Assembly: GCA_902827205.1 (NCBI GenBank)
Contig: LR792634.1
Coordinates: 62,001 to 126,000 of the forward strand
DNA length: 64,000 nucleotides
Source: Methanocaldococcus lauensis
GTDB lineage: Archaea > AGJL01 > Methanococci > Methanococcales > Methanocaldococcaceae
Direction: 5' to 3'
Below, piece after piece: positions 60,918 through 64,000 of this stretch. Both the position numbers and the translations under genes were made by a program. The first letter of the stretch is position 1. Every line of letters starts with the position of its first letter. The notes under the pieces are model-generated. The model was not told the DNA's origin and made no database searches. It saw nothing but the letters and a program-made list of their open reading frames with translations.

Positions 60918-61631
60918 ATGAAAGTAGATTTGCACATTCACACTATAAAAAGTAAATGCTCTTTAAATCCTAAAAGATTACTACAAAAAGTTTGTATAAA
61001 GAAAAATATTCTTCCAGCAATTTGTGATCACAATAAACTAACTAAAACTAATTTTTCTATTCCTGGGGAAGAAATTGCTACAAATAGAGGGGAATTTATA
61101 GGCTTATTTTTAAATGAAGAAATTCCTTCAAATTTAGATTTATATGAGGCATTAGATAGAGTTAGAGAGCAGGGAGGCTTAATATATATCCCACATCCTT
61201 TTGATATTCATAGAAGTAAAAGTTTAGTTAAATTTAAAGTATTGGAAGAAAAGGAATTTTTAAAGTATATTGACATTGTTGAGGTTTTTAATAGTAGATG
61301 CCGTAGTTTAGAGCCAAACATAAAGGCGTTAGAATTTGCTAAAAAACATAAGTTTTCAATAGGTTTTGGAAGTGATGCTCATTTTATTTGGGAAGTTGGC
61401 AACGCATACACGATATTTGATGAGATAAATATAGAGGATATAATTAATATTTCACCAAAAGAATTTCTAAATTTATTAAATAAAAAAACTAAAGAACTTT
61501 TAAAATCTAATCTTAATTTATATGCAAATCCTTGGAAAACAAAATATCACTTTGGAACGTTGGGAAGTAAATATAATATTACATTGTATAGCAAAATTCT
61601 AAAAAAGATTAGAAGGCGTTTAAATATATAA
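60918..61631 (+). CDS. PHP-domain phosphoesterase
   Basis: 237 residues. Metal ligands appear as MKVDLHIHTIKSKCS (HxH), ICDHNKL, GEEIATNRGEFIG, IPHPFD and GFGSDAHF, the PHP set. Such proteins hydrolyse phosphate esters; exact substrate unknown. The C terminus is basic. ATG follows AAGTGGTTTAA. Ends 3 bases before the convergent zinc-ribbon gene. Confidence 0.9.
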   Translation: MKVDLHIHTIKSKCSLNPKRLLQKVCIKKNILPAICDHNKLTKTNFSIPGEEIATNRGEFIGLFLNEEIPSNLDLYEALDRVREQGGLIYIPHPFDIHRSKSLVKFKVLEEKEFLKYIDIVEVFNSRCRSLEPNIKALEFAKKHKFSIGFGSDAHFIWEVGNAYTIFDEINIEDIINISPKEFLNLLNKKTKELLKSNLNLYANPWKTKYHFGTLGSKYNITLYSKILKKIRRRLNI

Positions 61632-61634
61632 TAA

Positions 61635-62207
61635 TTATGGTTTTTTCTTTAATCTATAACCACAGTATGGACAAACGATCCAATCGGGTTGAATAGGTCT
61701 TTTACAATTAGGACATCTTAAAATTTCTTCTTCCTCTTCTTTTAATTTAGTTCCACAGTGCGCACAAAATTTCCATGAATCTGAAATGTAATTGTTACAG
61801 TTTTTACATCTTTCTATTTCTTCTTCAAATACCATACTTTTAATTTCAGCTCCGCAGTTAGTACAGTAATTCCAACCCAAATCTATTGGAGAGTTGCAAG
61901 AAGTACATAATGGAATAAATGTTGAAAATTTGGTACCTAATGCCTTTTTAATTTTTTCTAAAGTGATCATTGCTTCTCTTCTTAAAATCTCATCAGGATC
62001 GTATTCCATTATTTGATTTAGTAGTGTAATTATTTCATTTAATGTTACTTTATCATAGACATCTAAATATACAATAGCCTCTGGTCGATTTTCAGCAATA
62101 TCTTGTAATTTTCTTAAGGTAACTAACTTTGTTGCAGGAACTGTACTTCTTAATCCTGAAACTATACTCATTTTTTCTTCGTCAGTTAATGGGATTACTC
62201 TAACCAT
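61635..62207 (-). CDS. Zinc-ribbon protein with three CxxC-CxxC units
   Basis: 190 residues. The N-terminal half is helical (HEAT-like or regulatory, about 1-95); the rest has three zinc ribbons: CTSCNSPIDLGWNYCTNCGAE, CKNCNNYISDSWKFCAHCG and CPNCKRPIQPDWIVCPYCGY, split here as CTSCNS/CTNCG, CKNC/CAHCG and CPNC/CPYCG. These double-zinc-ribbon proteins probably mediate protein or nucleic-acid contacts. ATG at 62207 follows GGTGGAGAAG; two earlier in-frame GTG codons overlap that site. Confidence 0.82.
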   Translation of the reverse strand: MVRVIPLTDEEKMSIVSGLRSTVPATKLVTLRKLQDIAENRPEAIVYLDVYDKVTLNEIITLLNQIMEYDPDEILRREAMITLEKIKKALGTKFSTFIPLCTSCNSPIDLGWNYCTNCGAEIKSMVFEEEIERCKNCNNYISDSWKFCAHCGTKLKEEEEEILRCPNCKRPIQPDWIVCPYCGYRLKKKP

Positions 62208-62279
62208 CTTCTCCACCACAAAACTTAATAATATAAAATATAAATTATATATATTTAAGATTTTATTTATTCTATTATA

Positions 62280-62765
62280 TTACTTTTTTTGTATATATAG
62301 CTTGTCATTTACCCAAAGATCTCCTAATGATTTAAGTTTAGGATAACAATATAAAACCCCAGTATTTAGATCCTTTTCAGATAAATTTAAAAGTCCAGAT
62401 AACTCAGCATCTTTTCTTTTTATTTTAAACTTATAGTAAGGTTGTAGTCGTCCCCTTCCAGCATAGTAACAAATAATTTGTACCTCATCAACATCTGTAT
62501 TTTTAAAAACATAGTAAGTTATTATTCCAATGTCCCTTTTACTATCTGCGTCTAAATCATAGCCATTATATTTAATATTTGTTTTTATTTGATATACTAT
62601 TGCCGTTTTAACTCCATTTATAGTTCTATTCTCAATCTTTATTACATTGTAATTTTTATACAAAACGTCTGGATATTTTAGTGGGAACAAGATTACACAC
62701 CCACACATTACTAATAAACTAGTTAATATTAAAATTATTATAGTTAATATTCTATATACCTTCAT
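62280..62765 (-). CDS. Exported small protein with N-terminal hydrophobic helix
   Basis: 161 residues. MKVYRILTIIILILTSLLV then MCGCVILFP forms a signal anchor with a Cys pair that could be a lipoprotein-like site. The remaining 130 residues are beta-rich, with KTNIKYNGYDLDADSKRDIG and GILTYYVFK-like strands. No family recognised. ATG at 62765 follows GTGGGGTTAAA; an in-frame GTG-start extension is not supported. Divergent from the RNA ligase gene. Confidence 0.65.
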   Translation of the reverse strand: MKVYRILTIIILILTSLLVMCGCVILFPLKYPDVLYKNYNVIKIENRTINGVKTAIVYQIKTNIKYNGYDLDADSKRDIGIITYYVFKNTDVDEVQIICYYAGRGRLQPYYKFKIKRKDAELSGLLNLSEKDLNTGVLYCYPKLKSLGDLWVNDKLYIQKK

Positions 62766-62885
62766 TTTAACCCCACTTACTATCAATATTATTTAAAGTA
62801 TAACTATTTATTAAATTTTGTAATTTCCAGTTATAAATAGATTTACCTATGATTATTAAAATAGTAATGTAGGGAGCTGATATCT

Positions 62886-64000
62886 ATGCAAGTTACAACA
62901 TACGACTTAAAAAAAATATCTGAAAAACTTAGATTATCTTTAAAAGATATAAATAAAGCATTTAAAAAGAAAATTTTAAGAGAAGGAGAATATAGAGATA
63001 CAAGAACACTATTATTTAAAAAGAACTTTAAACATATAGAAAAGGGGACTGTAATATTCTTAAACGAGAATCTTGATATAGTTAGAGGTTATCCTAAAAC
63101 TTATAGAGCTTTAACTCTCTATCCTACGATAAAAAAGCATTTTATAGATAAAGTAGTTATTGAGGAAAAATTAAATGGATATAATACAAGAATTGTGAAA
63201 ATAAATGATGATATTTATGCATTAACGAGGAGTGGATACATTTGCCCATTCACTACAAAAAAAGCTAAAAAACTATTAAATTTAGAGATTTTAGATGATT
63301 ATCCAAACTATATGTTATGTGGAGAGATGATTGGATTAAACAATCCCTACACTCCCTATTATTACGAAGAAGTTGATAGAGGTTATGAAAATTTAGGGTT
63401 TTACATTTTTGACATAAAAGAGAGAGAAACTAATAAATCTCTTCCAGTAAAAGATAGAATAGAGCTTTGTGAAAAATATAATCTACCCTATGTTAAGCCA
63501 TTAGCCATTGTAAATAAAGAAAAGGCAGATATTTACATAAAAGAGATTATTAAAGAGTTGGATAAAAAAGGGAGAGAAGGGGTAGTTTTAAAAGATCCAG
63601 ATATGGATGTTCCTCCTTTAAAATATACTACTCACTATACGCAATGTGAAGATTTAAAGTCAGCATTTACATTCTTCTTTGACTTGGGCGTTGATTTTAT
63701 ATTTAGCAGAATTGTAAGAGAAGGTTTTATGAGTTTTGAATTTAGAGAATCTATTGAAGAGAGAAAACAAAGGGCTAAAGACTTAGGAGAATCTATATTA
63801 CTCCCAATGATTGAAACTATTGAGAAAGTAGCAAGAGGAGAAAGAGTTTCAGAGGACTTTGAACTCATATTTGATAGTGAAGAAGATTTGGAGGAATTTT
63901 TAGAGTTTATGAGGAAGATGAAGATGGTTATAAAGATAAAAAATGTTAAAAAAATAAATACTGATGAGGGTTTAAAAATCAAAGTATTAATTGGTAAGAT
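62886..64000 (+). CDS. ATP-dependent RNA ligase (Rnl3 family), incomplete at the window end
   Basis: 371 codons are visible with no stop. The nucleotidyltransferase lysine is in VIEEKLNGYNTRI (motif I K-L-N-G, K95), motif III-like GFYIFDIKE and motif IV/V EGVVLKDPD follow. The C-terminal region with FTFFFDLGVDFIFSRIVREGF and an EESIEERKQRAK-like dimerisation part fits the archaeal dimeric Rnl3. It seals 3'-OH/5'-phosphate RNA ends and can circularise RNA. ATG follows GGGAGCTGATATCT. The long open frame opposite it is a shadow. Confidence 0.9.
   Translation, partial: MQVTTYDLKKISEKLRLSLKDINKAFKKKILREGEYRDTRTLLFKKNFKHIEKGTVIFLNENLDIVRGYPKTYRALTLYPTIKKHFIDKVVIEEKLNGYNTRIVKINDDIYALTRSGYICPFTTKKAKKLLNLEILDDYPNYMLCGEMIGLNNPYTPYYYEEVDRGYENLGFYIFDIKERETNKSLPVKDRIELCEKYNLPYVKPLAIVNKEKADIYIKEIIKELDKKGREGVVLKDPDMDVPPLKYTTHYTQCEDLKSAFTFFFDLGVDFIFSRIVREGFMSFEFRESIEERKQRAKDLGESILLPMIETIEKVARGERVSEDFELIFDSEEDLEEFLEFMRKMKMVIKIKNVKKINTDEGLKIKVLIGK

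Noticed and set aside
63635-63982. Minus-strand open frame opposite the RNA ligase
   Set aside because: Shadow of the ligase coding sequence, serine-rich and without a ribosome site.

Overview
The window comes from an AT-rich archaeal chromosome, almost certainly a hyperthermophilic methanogen of the genus Methanocaldococcus. The evidence is direct: an HmdII-type [Fe]-hydrogenase paralogue, the F420 synthase subunit CofG, a methanogenesis-marker AIR-synthase-like protein, archaeal PurO, archaeal RPA, CDC48/VAT, TFS, aIF1A, Rio1, LeuRS, a 7S SRP RNA, GGTGAT-type ribosome binding sites and archaeal TATA boxes. Several gene runs match orders I recall from M. jannaschii (inference from memory, no search was run).

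Layout. 1-2.35 kb: the start of an AzlC-type amino-acid exporter gene behind an unusual HTH-cupin-methyltransferase regulator with a palindrome at its promoter; the base composition is richer in GC than the surroundings. 2.48-3.4 kb: an orphan CRISPR array of 9 repeats, read on the minus strand, whose leader promoter is bracketed by a 10-bp inverted repeat. 3.5-8.3 kb: TFS, Nudix, DUF99, HD phosphohydrolase and YgiQ-like radical SAM genes. 8.5-10.7 kb: a large helical-repeat/HEPN-like gene broken by three single-base shifts, all in A-runs. 10.7-18.4 kb: CDC48, a zinc protein, a tRNA thiolation enzyme, RPA and GatA. 18.5-23.2 kb: a broken secreted-protein gene, RibB-RibK-NhaP, then divergent amtB and glnB around a GGAA-N6-TTCC operator of the NrpR type. 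23.2-29.1 kb: structured noncoding RNA copy 1, KH/Rio1/aIF1A, CofG, an MBL protein and a CDF transporter. 29.1-38.2 kb: tRNA-Val with a duplicated 3' end, KamA, LeuRS, hydrogenase-maturation protease, phosphate transporter pair, PurO, ferredoxin and a phosphodiesterase. 38.2-40.0 kb: SRP RNA, noncoding RNA copy 2, a deleted TnpB gene and an ATPase remnant. 40-49 kb: flavin disulfide reductase, PheA operon, Pgk, FIST protein, a 14 x 10 bp tandem repeat, HmdII, a broken small GTPase and an intact roadblock protein. 49-64 kb: PLP-fold enzyme, RlmI-like methylase, NMD3, DUF4013, SAM hydrolase, dCTP deaminase, LeuC-type dehydratase, THUMP-SPOUT methylase, two polysaccharide-polymerase-like membrane proteins, PHP and zinc-ribbon proteins, and the start of an RNA ligase.

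The most interesting material is outside ordinary genes: (1) a roughly 200-nt structured RNA in two inverted copies 15 kb apart, each with its own TATA box and a shared upstream element whose third, orphan copy lies behind a deleted TnpB gene; (2) inverted repeats around the CRISPR leader promoter; (3) four frameshifts in two genes, every one cured by adding one A to an A5-A6 run; (4) the regulator-methyltransferase fusion linked to AzlC.
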